DNA of 49,831 bases from Paenibacillus sp. MMS18-CY102. GTDB taxonomy: Bacteria > Bacillota > Bacilli > Paenibacillales > Paenibacillaceae. The notes below the pieces were generated by a model. The model saw nothing but the letters and a program-made list of their open reading frames with translations, was not told where the DNA came from and did not search any database. The stretch covers positions 1 to 49,831 of the forward strand of contig NZ_WSTC01000039.1 in the NCBI RefSeq assembly GCF_009789195.1. Reading direction: 5' to 3'. Of the stretch, positions 29,111 through 38,468 are shown in pieces. The position numbers and the translations under genes were made by a program. Numbering within the stretch: the stretch's first letter is position 1; every line of letters begins with the position of its first letter.

Positions 29111-31034
29111 TAACGTACGCCGTAACGCGCGGGCATACAGCTCGTTCATGCTGAGCAGCGCATTTATGGTTATGATCTTTTTCACCTACTCAGTCTTCAT
29201 GTACCATCCTGGCATCGACCGCACGGCCATGGGCCAAACAACACAAATGGGCATGACCGTCGCCACGTGTATCGTCTATGTATTTGCGTTCTTTTTCGTG
29301 CTGTACTCCATCAGCGTATTTCTCAAATCGCGTAATCGCGAATTCGGCATTCTGATGATACTCGGCGCACAGTCTAGACAGATCAACCTGCTCATTTTAT
29401 TGGAAAATATGTTGATCGGCCTCATTTCGATCGTATGCGGCATTGCAAGCGGCCTGTTGCTCTCGAAACTGTTCCTAATCGCCAGTACACGAATGATGGA
29501 GATGGAGGAGCTTCCGTTCTATTGGCCGATGAAGGCGATGGCCGTGACCGCTTCCGCTTTCATCCTTTTGTTTCTTGTCATCTCTGTGTTTACGCTGTTC
29601 TTCATCAGAGGCAGCCAAGCACTAGAGCTATTAACCGGGGGCAGCAGGCCGAAGAAGGCACCGCGCGTTAACCTCTTCTTCGCTCTGCTTGGCACAGCAT
29701 TGCTAGCTACTGGCTATGCAGCGCTGCATCTGAAATTCGTAGGCTCCCTCTTCATTCCAATCGCAGCTGTAACAGGCATCGCTGGCACGTACTTTTTCTA
29801 TTCCCAGCTTACCGTGTGGATCGTCCGGTTCGTGCAAAAGCGCCGCAGGTTTACGTGGAAAGGCACGAATCTGCTCTGGATTTCAGAAATGAGCTACAAG
29901 CTGAAGGATAATGCGCGAATTCTGTTCCTCGTGACCGTCGTAACGTCGATTGCGTCCATGTGTGTCGGCTTCGTGCTCGCAACCCAGCAGACCGTCCGCA
30001 CGACATTCGAGAACAATCCTTTCGCGATCTCGTATACCCCATATGAGAAATCGGATGATAAGGCGATTCAAGCAACATTCGGCAAAATCGATCAAGAGCT
30101 GCGTGCAGCCAATCTGCCGTATCGCAAGCTTACAGTCGAAACGCTTAGCCTAGCGGTCCCGAACGGTCCGTTATGGGGCATGCGCATGATGTCCGAGAAG
30201 CAATACAACAAGTTTGCAACTGACATGCAGGCGGAGCCCGCTCCTTCCTTAAAAGATAAAGCCGCGTTGCTCGTAGTCGGTCCGGACTTTGCACGGGGAA
30301 GCGCGAATTGGAACACGATTGATATTTATGCGGACCGAAATAAGGATGCCAAACTTTCCTTTGATTATGAGATCCGAACGGAGCCGCTCGCTGCCGTGAA
30401 TGGAGGCAACAAACTGCTCATCGTCAATGACAGCACCTACTCCCAGTTACAAAAGTCGTACGCCAGCCAGAAAATAAATGTGGATCACACGGTCTTGTAT
30501 CAATTAACCAATTCCGTTGGACTGCCTGACCGCTATGATCCCGAAACGGTTGCTGGCATGAAGATCATAGAATGGAACGACAAACTTCAGAAGCAGGGGG
30601 ATAGCAGCGGATTTATTCAAGCGCGCGCAGACTTATATTTCAGCCAAAAGCAAATGTTCATGCTGCTGGACTTTATCGGCCTGTTCCTCGCGCTTATCTT
30701 CTCCCTCTCATCGGCAAGCTTCCTGTACTTCAAGCTGTATAGCGAGCTAGCAGCCGACGGCATCACCTATCGCGCTTTATCGAAGATTGGCCTTAGCAAC
30801 CGTGAGATGAACCGATCCGCTACGCTTCAGATTGCGATTATCTTCTTCATCCCGATTGTTGTGTCGACCATTCAGACATTCGTCGTGTTGAAGCCGGTTT
30901 TATCAATGGTTCAAATTGCACATGTGACCGGGCCTGTGCTTATCGCTTCAGCTGCATTCCTCGTCATGCAGATTATATATTTTATCATTGCTAGATCAAG
31001 ATATATCCGTTCCGTTAACCGCATGATGGTATAA
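29085..31034 (+). CDS. BceB-like ABC transporter permease (FtsX domains)
   Basis: This permease of 649 residues has about ten membrane segments and a large extracellular domain (about 300-510) between segments 7 and 8, as in BceB/VraE-type transporters. The two FtsX-like regions are near the N- and C-terminal ends. I chose GTG 29085, which gives MNFPQFAFNNVRRNARAY and lies 8 nt after GGGAGG; the upstream ATG at 29079 is too close. It should bind a peptide and signal to the kinase as well as give resistance. Confidence 0.9.
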   Translation: MNFPQFAFNNVRRNARAYSSFMLSSAFMVMIFFTYSVFMYHPGIDRTAMGQTTQMGMTVATCIVYVFAFFFVLYSISVFLKSRNREFGILMILGAQSRQINLLILLENMLIGLISIVCGIASGLLLSKLFLIASTRMMEMEELPFYWPMKAMAVTASAFILLFLVISVFTLFFIRGSQALELLTGGSRPKKAPRVNLFFALLGTALLATGYAALHLKFVGSLFIPIAAVTGIAGTYFFYSQLTVWIVRFVQKRRRFTWKGTNLLWISEMSYKLKDNARILFLVTVVTSIASMCVGFVLATQQTVRTTFENNPFAISYTPYEKSDDKAIQATFGKIDQELRAANLPYRKLTVETLSLAVPNGPLWGMRMMSEKQYNKFATDMQAEPAPSLKDKAALLVVGPDFARGSANWNTIDIYADRNKDAKLSFDYEIRTEPLAAVNGGNKLLIVNDSTYSQLQKSYASQKINVDHTVLYQLTNSVGLPDRYDPETVAGMKIIEWNDKLQKQGDSSGFIQARADLYFSQKQMFMLLDFIGLFLALIFSLSSASFLYFKLYSELAADGITYRALSKIGLSNREMNRSATLQIAIIFFIPIVVSTIQTFVVLKPVLSMVQIAHVTGPVLIASAAFLVMQIIYFIIARSRYIRSVNRMMV

Positions 31035-31046
31035 CGTCCGATGTGG

Positions 31047-31077
31047 GCTGCCCCTCTTCACAAGTAGGTGGCAGTCT
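31047..31077 (+). terminator. Possible terminator of the bceAB-like operon
   Basis: A weak hairpin (GGCTGCC with GGCAGTC) is followed by a TCTTTCTTT stretch. It lies just after the stop at 31034. Confidence 0.4.
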
Positions 31078-31508
31078 CTTTCTTTATAGTTCTAGGCTCA
31101 TTACCCTACGCTCGCCTCTCCCCACTTGCTCTTCCATTGAACCGCCAAGCACCACTGCCATTGCAATTCAACAAAAAACCAGCTAATGTTTGTCAAGCTT
31201 TGGCGTCTTGTGTTAGGGAAAAATCTTGTTATAATTCTGTACATGCCAAATAACCTCCGTTGGCCATGTCAGCTCCTCCTGATGTGAATCTAGCCGGCAA
31301 TCCCACGATGGTTCCAAACCCATAGCTTCGCTTGTGATACGAGGTCAATTGCCCCAACCAGCTCAAACATGGTCATTGGAGGTAGTAGGAGAACAGTTTT
31401 TTGTACGGGATCGATGTCCCTAAAAGCCCTGCGTCCTCCCGGCTACCGCCATCATAGTACGGCCACAAAAATAGGCCAACTAGAAATCTCTGGCTGACCT
31501 AATAATAC
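31078..31508. other. Gene-free stretch with possible decayed coding sequence
   Basis: No intact gene is visible. On the minus strand, two adjacent short frames without starts read in a protein-like way: about 40 codons from 31480 leftwards, with YYDGGSREDAGLLGTSIPYK, and a shifted frame that includes TMFELVGAIDLVSQAKLWVW. This may be a broken gene or a chance result. A lone half-copy of the CATTGCA palindrome element sits near 31140-31156. Confidence 0.3.
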
Positions 31509-31509
31509 G

Positions 31510-31556
31510 AAAAAGCCCTCTATGCAGGCAGCAATTGCCTTGCCTGCATAGAGGGC
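31510..31556 (-). terminator. Terminator of the giant amylase gene
   Basis: Sixteen-base perfect arms (31515-31530 with 31541-31556) enclose a 10-nt loop and are followed by TTTTT on the minus strand. It lies 53 nt after the stop. Confidence 0.95.
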
Positions 31557-31608
31557 AGAATCCGTTAATCCATCGTCAAGCTATACATCCGCATCGCTTG
31601 CCAATGCC

Positions 31609-34600
31609 TTACTTCGTGTAGTTTAGCAATCGATTCAGCACAACCGCTGCTTCTGCACGCGTCGTGTAGCTGCTTGGCTGCAGCTTGGAAGCTGCGTCGC
31701 CGCGCAAAATTTGGGCTTGCAGGCTGTACAGCATACCTTCCTTCGCCCAAGCGCTGACGCTTGCGCCATCGCCATATTGCGATAGCAGCGCCGCATCCGC
31801 TGGAGCAGCTGGCAATTTGCCCAGCTTATCCAGTGCACGAGCGATCATGACCGCCATCTCTTCGCGCGTCACCTGCGCATTCGGACGGAAATGAGCAGCA
31901 TCTGCTCCACTTACAACTCCTGCTTCATAAGCCGCTGTAACCTCTGGTGCATACCATGCGCCAGCAGCCACATCACTGAATGGCGTTTTCGCTTCAGCCG
32001 ATGCCTCAAGGCCGAGCGCACGAACCAGCAGCGCTGCGAATTCCGCACGTGTTACTTGCCCATTCGGGTTAAAGGTCGTTGCTGTATTGCCGTTTACGAT
32101 ATGTTTGGCAGCCATTGTTTTAATGTCCTGCGCTGCCCAGAAACTTGGGCTAATATCCGTGAACGTTTTGTCAAACGTCAGTACAGCATACTTGCTGAAG
32201 TGATACACTTTCGCTGACATTGAATCGCTAAGGAACGTAATTTCCCCGTTGTCCGCGATGTAGTAAATGCCTTGCAGCCCGTTGCTCGACTTCGCATCGG
32301 CTGCGAATGTCAACGTGACAGGCTCTTTGAATTCGGTCAGTACCTTTGCTTTTCCATCTGCGCCAACATAGGAAACCGTAAGCTCATACATCGAACCGGA
32401 CAAGCTGACTTTCGCCGCGCTCGATTTCGATGCTTGTTTCAGAAGCTCATCAGCCTGCGCCGAAGGAACAACTTTGATTGCCATGACGATTTGACCGTTC
32501 GCTGCCGCACTGCCTGCCGGAGCCAAAGCTTGAAGTTCAGCCAGAACCGACGAAGGCAGCGTTACTTTCAGAGGCCCTGATGTGAACTCAACTGCGGAGC
32601 TGCCCACCAGTATTGCGGCATTTGACGGAAGAACGACATTAAGATTCGTTCCGTTTGCCGTGCTGCCTTGATCGCCGGAGACGCTCGGAACCGTAATGGA
32701 AACCTTGCCATCTTTCGGTTCTTCCTTCAAATCCTTCTCATCTACCGTTACCGTTGTAGCTGTATCGGATCCCGTTTCTGGTTTCGTAACTGGCGGTGTG
32801 CCGCCACCGCCTACAACCGGAGGCACATCTGTCGAAACGCTGCCGCCACTGCTGCTGATCGCTGTCAGAACGAACGTGCCGCCTTGATCGCGTCCAGGCA
32901 GAGCTAACGTAACTTGTTTGTTGCTAGAAACCGTATACTCCACGCCGCTGTAACGATCCACAACTTTTTGGCCCGCTGCGAACGGCACATCGAGCGTAAG
33001 GTTCTTAGCATTTTTCGTTGTGTTCAAGCCTACGAGAAGATGTTCACCTTGGTACGCTCTGTCGAATACGAGATAACCATCACTGTCTCCGCCGGCAACT
33101 TTCGTGCGTGTGCCTTTGGCGAACACTTTGGAATACGATGCCCGAACTTGCAGCAGCTTCTGATAATGCGCATGCAGTGCTTGCTCTTCAACAGCTGCAG
33201 GGTCCGTTAATTTGTCCCATGCCATGTCATAGCGATTCTCATTGTAAATGCCATTATCGAAATCGCCTTTTCTTCCCGACTGGCCTAATTCTTCCCCGTA
33301 GTAGATAACTGGTTGGCCTTTAGACGTAATTTGCAGCGCTGCCGCTACTTTGAGCATGCCTTTGTCACCGCCGACATGATCGCTAAGGAAGCCTTCCTCG
33401 TCATGGCTGCCCAGGAATTGTCCCATCGTCGCCGTGTTATCCATCAACGCGTTACGATGCTCCATGTAGCTCTCTACATCGTCAATGCCGCCCTTAACGA
33501 ATTGTTCTGCACGGTTGTTGAAATCGAAGTCCAGCAGGGAATCCATCGAACCGGAACGAAGTGCTCCGCCTTGATTATCGATGCTCGCTCCGTAGTTCTC
33601 AGCAATCATCTTGAATTTCGGATTGATTTGCGTGAGCGCGTTTTTGAACGCTTTCCACGTCGTATCTTCAACATGCTTATACGTGTCGATACGGAAGAAG
33701 TCGATTGTATCGCCGCGATCGGTTTTCGCACGCTCCAGCCAAGATGTTTGCCATTCGATAATTTTGGCGCGTACAGCTGGGTCCTCAGTCTTAAAGTCAG
33801 GAAGCCCCGCGAGCTCTCCTGTCACCTCGTCCATGCTGTTGTCTGTGCGAAGCATACCATCGAACCGCGCTTTGTCTTCTGCGGATACGTTCGGATTCGT
33901 ATCGCCTGGTTTTAAGCCATAGCCTGTATGGTTTAGTACAACGTCGACCATGATTTTGATGCCTTTGTCATGTGCAGTATCGATCAATTGTTTAAACGTA
34001 TTCAAGTCGCCAAGGTGCTCATCGAGCGCCTCAAAGTTTTTAGCCCAGTAGCCATGGTACCCATACTGCTTAATCGTAGTGCTTTGGTTGAAGTCATTAT
34101 TGTCTACAATTGGCGAAATCCATACCGTATTAATGCCCAAATCCTTCAAGTAATCAAGCTTCTCGATCAGACCTTTGAAATCGCCTCCGTGATAAGCCTC
34201 TAGTGCCGTCTTATCAACGTTGAAGTTATTCGTTTCATCCCCATCTTTAAACCGGTCTGTCAGTAAGAAGTAGATTCGAGCCTCATCCCAATCAAAGTCA
34301 AGCGAACCGACGGATTGCCTAGTTTTCACCGTCACCCTGATCATATTCGCATGCTTGTTGCCGTACTGGTCGATCGCCACGACTGGAATAATCTTGTCGC
34401 CAGCTGGAACGTTGTCTGCTACCGCAATCGTTCCTTGCATCAGTTTTTGGTCAATCTGGAACTTCGCCGGTCCGCCCAGCGACGTCAGATCCAGATAAAC
34501 TTCACGATACGTAACTGTCGCTTTGGATGCCAGATTTACGGTCACTACAGCATTCTCATTAGATGCGATTGCTTGCGGCAATACAGTTCCGCTAACCACA

Positions 34601-36699
34601 ACTGCTGGATTATAGTAATCGAATGCTGATACGCCGTTCACCGTATTTTTCGGATCATTTACTTCAGTTGTTGCGCCGTTACGCGTAACTAGGAAGGAAT
34701 ACGTATAAGAACCATCTTGCAGGCCGGACAAGGTATAATCAAAATATTGTTTGTCCGCGCGATACGTCATATCGTACGTTTGCGTTTGGTTGCCTTGCGT
34801 TACCTTTACTTGTACGCCCGTAATCGTATCCATCTGATTATTGTTATACAACTGCTCATCACGATAGAAGAACGTCACTTTCCCATCATTGAACACTGGT
34901 CCCGTTACGTTAGGCACAACTTTGACTTCCAATTGGCCACTCGTAACCGTTGCTTTCGTAATAACCTGATCCAATGGCGCTTCGACATAACGGTCAGTGT
35001 TCATATCCGTCTCTACCCAGTCGCCTTTCCTTACCTTAAAGCCCATACGGGAAGTCGTATCGCTAATTTCGATACGAGCGACCGCGACGCCATTCTCGAA
35101 TTTAGAGAAATCAATGCGGTCATTCTTCGCGCCTGTTCCCCACACCCACAGGTTCCAGTCCGTATAATCCTGGTCTGCCCGTACGTAGGTCAGTTCAATA
35201 TAACGTTTCACAGGAGGATGCGCCTTAGCATCCAATGCAGAAGCACGGTCGTAATAAACATCCGGCTTCTTCTCAAGCATCCAAGCATCAACAGATGTCT
35301 CGCCAGCAGGAACTGTAATGACATGAGTCAAGTCCTGCGAAGTCCATGCGCCCGGGCGTTGGATGGCAGAGATCGAATCGAACGGCAGCTTGACCTGCAC
35401 CGTCACGAATCCATCTGCATCAGTTCCCGTAAAGTCGTATTCGGTACCGCCCATATAGCTGTTGAAGATCCAGTTATCCCAATTTGCCATGTTGCCATCA
35501 TATCGATAGTAGTGAAGATTGAACGTATACATCTTCCCTTGAATCGAAATTTTCTTCTTTGCTTGTTTGCCGCCGAAATCCGCTACCACCGTTACGGAAT
35601 CATTCACTTGAACGACATACGAAGGATCGACCGTTAATGCCGAACCGGTAATCGAGACGCCCGGCTTGTTTTGCTCAAGCGACCATGCTGGTGTGATATC
35701 GCTTACATTGCCGGAAGGATCAACGAGCTGCGCACTCAGTGCAACCGATCCGCCCTTCCCGATGTCGTTAGCCGAGTTAATCCGTATACCCGGTACATGA
35801 ACGACTGAATTGCCATTGCTGCTGAGAATATTCAGAGGGTCCGTGAATGCATTGTCCCACTTACCCGAAACAGGCACGAATTTGTATTCATAAGTACCTG
35901 GCGTAAGGTTTTGCGTAACGCTGAATACGCCGTTTGCATCCTTCACCATCGGTATGCCATGGTTGTCCCATCCGTTCATGCCGCCAACAAGATTCAGCGT
36001 AGCGCCTTGTTCCGTCTTGTTGTTGAAGGTAACGCTTCCATCTGTATTGATAACAGGGCTTTGCAGCGCTTGCCCAACGATATTTACCGTCTTTGTTGCC
36101 GTAAAGCCATTATAGGTTGCTGTAATGTCCACAGGTCCTGTAGTAGCATTGCCAGCAACGGCCAGCTTGCCGTTAGCGATGCTTAAGCCTGGTGCAGTTA
36201 CCGACAAAACCGGAGCGAACTGCTCGTCGGCATTGCCCGTAAAATACGTAGCCGACACAACGGTTTCCGTACCAAGCGCAAACTCGTCTGCCGTGTTGAA
36301 TCTTACGCCCGGAACCGACAATCCCGGATTTGAATTTTTCCTAACCGAATTGAGCGGGTCGCCCTGCCATGCGCTGCCGTTTGTCATTAAACCATACTCA
36401 TACCATCCGGCTGGCACTTCCCGGGTTACTGACCATACGTTGCCCGCACCAAGTGCAAGCTCAATGTTTTCTCCCCAGTTTTTATAAAATTCCCCTTTAA
36501 CCTGAGCGCTTGTTTCACTGCCGCTGCCTTGATAGTTAAACGTGACATCTGCGCCTGTGCCCGTAGCATTAGGAAGGCCAATGACTGGGCTCTGAAGGCC
36601 AACAGCCGCTTGAACGGCAAAACCGCCCCCTATTAACTGCCCGACCGTCATAACGAGTACGACGAGTGCTGCGATGAATGCTCTACTCTTTCTTCTCAA
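31609..36699 (-). CDS. Giant SLH-anchored amylopullulanase-like GH13 enzyme with starch-binding modules
   Basis: This 1696-residue secreted protein begins at TTG 36699, which follows GGAGAGAGG at 6-7 nt; ATG at 36720 is the alternative. After a signal peptide (about 1-33) come beta-sandwich modules (about 36-140 and 212-300) of the CBM48/E-set kind with Ig-like spacers. Two CBM41-type pullulan-binding modules follow (about 390-490 and 495-595), then another E-set module (about 600-700). The GH13 barrel (about 800-1200) carries Asp1005 (FFRIDTYKHV), Glu1034 (MIAENYG) and Asp1100 (GSHDEEG). A linker and an unassigned domain lead to three SLH repeats (about 1513-1695). It would stay on the wall and cut starch, glycogen or pullulan. 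Only one catalytic domain is present. Alpha-1,4 or alpha-1,6 specificity cannot be decided from sequence. Confidence 0.92.
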   Translation of the reverse strand: MRRKSRAFIAALVVLVMTVGQLIGGGFAVQAAVGLQSPVIGLPNATGTGADVTFNYQGSGSETSAQVKGEFYKNWGENIELALGAGNVWSVTREVPAGWYEYGLMTNGSAWQGDPLNSVRKNSNPGLSVPGVRFNTADEFALGTETVVSATYFTGNADEQFAPVLSVTAPGLSIANGKLAVAGNATTGPVDITATYNGFTATKTVNIVGQALQSPVINTDGSVTFNNKTEQGATLNLVGGMNGWDNHGIPMVKDANGVFSVTQNLTPGTYEYKFVPVSGKWDNAFTDPLNILSSNGNSVVHVPGIRINSANDIGKGGSVALSAQLVDPSGNVSDITPAWSLEQNKPGVSITGSALTVDPSYVVQVNDSVTVVADFGGKQAKKKISIQGKMYTFNLHYYRYDGNMANWDNWIFNSYMGGTEYDFTGTDADGFVTVQVKLPFDSISAIQRPGAWTSQDLTHVITVPAGETSVDAWMLEKKPDVYYDRASALDAKAHPPVKRYIELTYVRADQDYTDWNLWVWGTGAKNDRIDFSKFENGVAVARIEISDTTSRMGFKVRKGDWVETDMNTDRYVEAPLDQVITKATVTSGQLEVKVVPNVTGPVFNDGKVTFFYRDEQLYNNNQMDTITGVQVKVTQGNQTQTYDMTYRADKQYFDYTLSGLQDGSYTYSFLVTRNGATTEVNDPKNTVNGVSAFDYYNPAVVVSGTVLPQAIASNENAVVTVNLASKATVTYREVYLDLTSLGGPAKFQIDQKLMQGTIAVADNVPAGDKIIPVVAIDQYGNKHANMIRVTVKTRQSVGSLDFDWDEARIYFLLTDRFKDGDETNNFNVDKTALEAYHGGDFKGLIEKLDYLKDLGINTVWISPIVDNNDFNQSTTIKQYGYHGYWAKNFEALDEHLGDLNTFKQLIDTAHDKGIKIMVDVVLNHTGYGLKPGDTNPNVSAEDKARFDGMLRTDNSMDEVTGELAGLPDFKTEDPAVRAKIIEWQTSWLERAKTDRGDTIDFFRIDTYKHVEDTTWKAFKNALTQINPKFKMIAENYGASIDNQGGALRSGSMDSLLDFDFNNRAEQFVKGGIDDVESYMEHRNALMDNTATMGQFLGSHDEEGFLSDHVGGDKGMLKVAAALQITSKGQPVIYYGEELGQSGRKGDFDNGIYNENRYDMAWDKLTDPAAVEEQALHAHYQKLLQVRASYSKVFAKGTRTKVAGGDSDGYLVFDRAYQGEHLLVGLNTTKNAKNLTLDVPFAAGQKVVDRYSGVEYTVSSNKQVTLALPGRDQGGTFVLTAISSSGGSVSTDVPPVVGGGGTPPVTKPETGSDTATTVTVDEKDLKEEPKDGKVSITVPSVSGDQGSTANGTNLNVVLPSNAAILVGSSAVEFTSGPLKVTLPSSVLAELQALAPAGSAAANGQIVMAIKVVPSAQADELLKQASKSSAAKVSLSGSMYELTVSYVGADGKAKVLTEFKEPVTLTFAADAKSSNGLQGIYYIADNGEITFLSDSMSAKVYHFSKYAVLTFDKTFTDISPSFWAAQDIKTMAAKHIVNGNTATTFNPNGQVTRAEFAALLVRALGLEASAEAKTPFSDVAAGAWYAPEVTAAYEAGVVSGADAAHFRPNAQVTREEMAVMIARALDKLGKLPAAPADAALLSQYGDGASVSAWAKEGMLYSLQAQILRGDAASKLQPSSYTTRAEAAVVLNRLLNYTK

Positions 36700-36732
36700 G
36701 CGTATCCCTCTCTCCAACATATAATGGTTCTT

Positions 36733-36744
36733 GCAAACGTTTGC
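36733..36744. promoter_or_regulatory. Perfect MalR/CcpA-type operator upstream of the giant amylase
   Basis: The palindrome GCAAACGTTTGC lies within TGCAAACGTTTGCA (36732-36745), 33 nt before the TTG start. This core matches MalR-type operators of maltose systems and resembles catabolite-repression (cre) sites. A promoter could not be placed surely. Confidence 0.8.
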
Positions 36745-36810
36745 ATTTCTGCAAAACAAAAACCCACAACGAAGCAACCAACCGACAACCACCAATGGGC
36801 TGAACGCAAA

Positions 36811-36852
36811 ACAACCCCGTTTCTCCTCTAAAGGAAAAACGGGGTTGTTTTT
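36811..36852. terminator. Bidirectional-looking terminator after the MFS gene
   Basis: Twelve-base arms ACAACCCCGTTT and AAACGGGGTTGT enclose 14 nt. The minus strand continues TTTTG and the plus strand TTTTTAAAA. It serves the minus-strand MFS gene that ends at 36949. Confidence 0.85.
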
Positions 36853-36948
36853 AAAACACGATGTGTTCTAAAAATCATAGCCCTCATATTGTCATAAACA
36901 ATCGTTAGGTAGTTGTTACTAGTATCATACCATTAATATGAATAAAGT

Positions 36949-38295
36949 CTAGTACTGACGTAGCGGTTTTAACCAAATTATTGCCGCAATTCCAACTAGC
37001 AATAAACATAGCCCTTGCGCACCTAGCACAACATGGGCACCGAGTACATCTGCAAGGGAAGAGGAGATGAGAAGGCCTATCGACGGCGCAACTCCAGTAA
37101 TAGAGCCAAGCGTGCCATACACTCTGCCTTGCATCTCATTAGGCACTTGCGAGCGCAGAATGATCTGTATCATCATCGAGCAGAATGCGAACAGCATGCC
37201 TCCTAGCAAAATAAGCGGAAGCGCTGCCGTAGCACGGGGCAGCATCGCTATTATGGCGAACACGGGCCCTAGTGTAACGACGCCGGTAAATACCCACCAG
37301 CCTTTGCGGCCGATTTTGGAACCGAGCGCCATAATGATTCCCGCTCCGATCAGATAACCTAACGGCACGCACATCTCGATTAGCCCAAATGCTATCGGTC
37401 CCGCCTTCCATTCCTTGATCGCTACGACTTGGATAAGCATAAGCGATGACATGAATAACAATATAATAATCGGATTCAAAATGACAATGGAGCGAGCCAG
37501 CGCATCCTTGCGAATATAAGCAAAACCAAGCGCGAGCTCCGCCCATAATGACTTCTTCCCTTCACCGTTTGAAACGTCCTCAGCGGATTGAAACGGTCCA
37601 GTTGCGGGAACCGGATCATCTGCCGCCGATTGAAATGGACCTGCTGCTTGAACCGGTTCATCAGTTGCTGAATCAAATGGCCCTGCCATAATAACGCACA
37701 ACGCGGAGAAGAAAAATGTGGCTGCATTAAAGACCATCGCCCAAACGCCGCCGAATGCCGCAACAGCTACACCAGCTAACGCAAGCCCCGAAATGCGGGC
37801 AATATTGTCGGTTAAGTAAACGGCACTTGTCGCTTGCTCGATTCTCCCCTTGCCCGCCAGCTTCGTAATCGAGGCATGGAAGGAAGGCCCTTGGAACAGG
37901 CCGGCGAATGCCGACAAGCAGATTAAAACCAGTATCGCTGCGAATGGCAAATGGAAAGCAAACATAAATAAAGCCAATATGCAGGCCAGAATGCCACGCG
38001 ATAGATCCGAAATCAGCATCAGCTTGCGCCGGCTCATTCGGTCTGCAACCGTCCCCGCGATCGAGCCAAACAAAACGCTAATCAGCGTATAGGAAACTAA
38101 AATGAACGCCATCTGTTTCGCGCTTCCAGTTGTCTGGAGCACCCAAAGGCTTAGCGCGATGCCGCTAAAGCAGTCCCCGAATACGGCAACCAAATTGCCT
38201 GCCAAAATTGAAACGAATGGCCGATTGCGCCAAAGCGGCCGATCGCCTCCTGCTAGGATAGCCTCTCCCCTCTTCAGCGCCTGCATCGTTTCCAT
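36949..38295 (-). CDS. MFS exporter with a repeat-bearing central loop
   Basis: This 448-residue protein has 12 membrane segments and resembles the MefA/EntS-like exporters of the MFS (segment AGTVADRMSRRKLMLISDLSRG between TM2 and TM3). The central loop (about 205-250) carries three degenerate 14-residue repeats around GPFQSA. I chose ATG 38295 because GAGG lies 8 nt upstream; GTG 38304 is possible. Its promoter is near-consensus and overlaps a perfect 24-bp palindrome, so it is probably tightly repressed. The substrate is unknown; a drug, a peptide or a siderophore are all possible. Confidence 0.87.
   Translation of the reverse strand: METMQALKRGEAILAGGDRPLWRNRPFVSILAGNLVAVFGDCFSGIALSLWVLQTTGSAKQMAFILVSYTLISVLFGSIAGTVADRMSRRKLMLISDLSRGILACILALFMFAFHLPFAAILVLICLSAFAGLFQGPSFHASITKLAGKGRIEQATSAVYLTDNIARISGLALAGVAVAAFGGVWAMVFNAATFFFSALCVIMAGPFDSATDEPVQAAGPFQSAADDPVPATGPFQSAEDVSNGEGKKSLWAELALGFAYIRKDALARSIVILNPIIILLFMSSLMLIQVVAIKEWKAGPIAFGLIEMCVPLGYLIGAGIIMALGSKIGRKGWWVFTGVVTLGPVFAIIAMLPRATAALPLILLGGMLFAFCSMMIQIILRSQVPNEMQGRVYGTLGSITGVAPSIGLLISSSLADVLGAHVVLGAQGLCLLLVGIAAIIWLKPLRQY
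37581..37685. repeat. 42-bp tandem repeat inside the MFS gene
   Basis: There are two full 42-bp units (37581-37622 and 37623-37664) and a partial third. Each encodes a 14-residue unit resembling GPFQSAADDPVPAT, with several silent differences. Confidence 0.85.
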
Positions 38296-38328
38296 GCCTC
38301 TCACCTCATCTGTGAAGTCAATTCCAAC

Positions 38329-38352
38329 CGTAACTTAACCGGTTAAGTTACG
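38329..38352. promoter_or_regulatory. 24-bp perfect palindrome, candidate operator for the MFS gene
   Basis: Arms CGTAACTTAACC and GGTTAAGTTACG meet with no gap. The predicted start of MFS transcription (about 38349) falls inside it. The CCGG centre fits LacI-family operators; a TetR-type protein is also possible. The adjacent LacI-type gene is the obvious candidate. Confidence 0.75.
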
Positions 38353-38355
38353 TTC

Positions 38356-38384
38356 AGTATAGGTGATCAACTTTCGGTTGTCAA
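38356..38384 (-). promoter_or_regulatory. Near-consensus promoter of the MFS gene
   Basis: On the minus strand TTGACA (38379-38384) and TATACT (38356-38361) are exactly 17 nt apart. Confidence 0.8.
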
Positions 38385-38402
38385 TCATTCCTGCGCCCAA
38401 AA

Positions 38403-38431
38403 TTGACACTTTTACCCGCCCCTTATATGAT
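38403..38431 (+). promoter_or_regulatory. Near-consensus promoter of the LacI-type gene
   Basis: TTGACA (38403-38408) and TATGAT (38426-38431) are exactly 17 nt apart. The two divergent -35 boxes are 18 nt from each other. The palindrome lies upstream of this promoter, not on it. Confidence 0.8.
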
Positions 38432-38468
38432 GGAAATACTTATGTCACGGAATCGGAGGACGCCGTTC

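Noticed and set aside
31515-31556. Mobile-element end (16-bp inverted repeat)
   Set aside because: The run of T after the stem and its place after the amylase stop fit a terminator; no transposase is near.
34717-35637. Plus-strand frame inside the giant amylase gene
   Set aside because: It has no domain and lies entirely opposite the well-supported binding modules.
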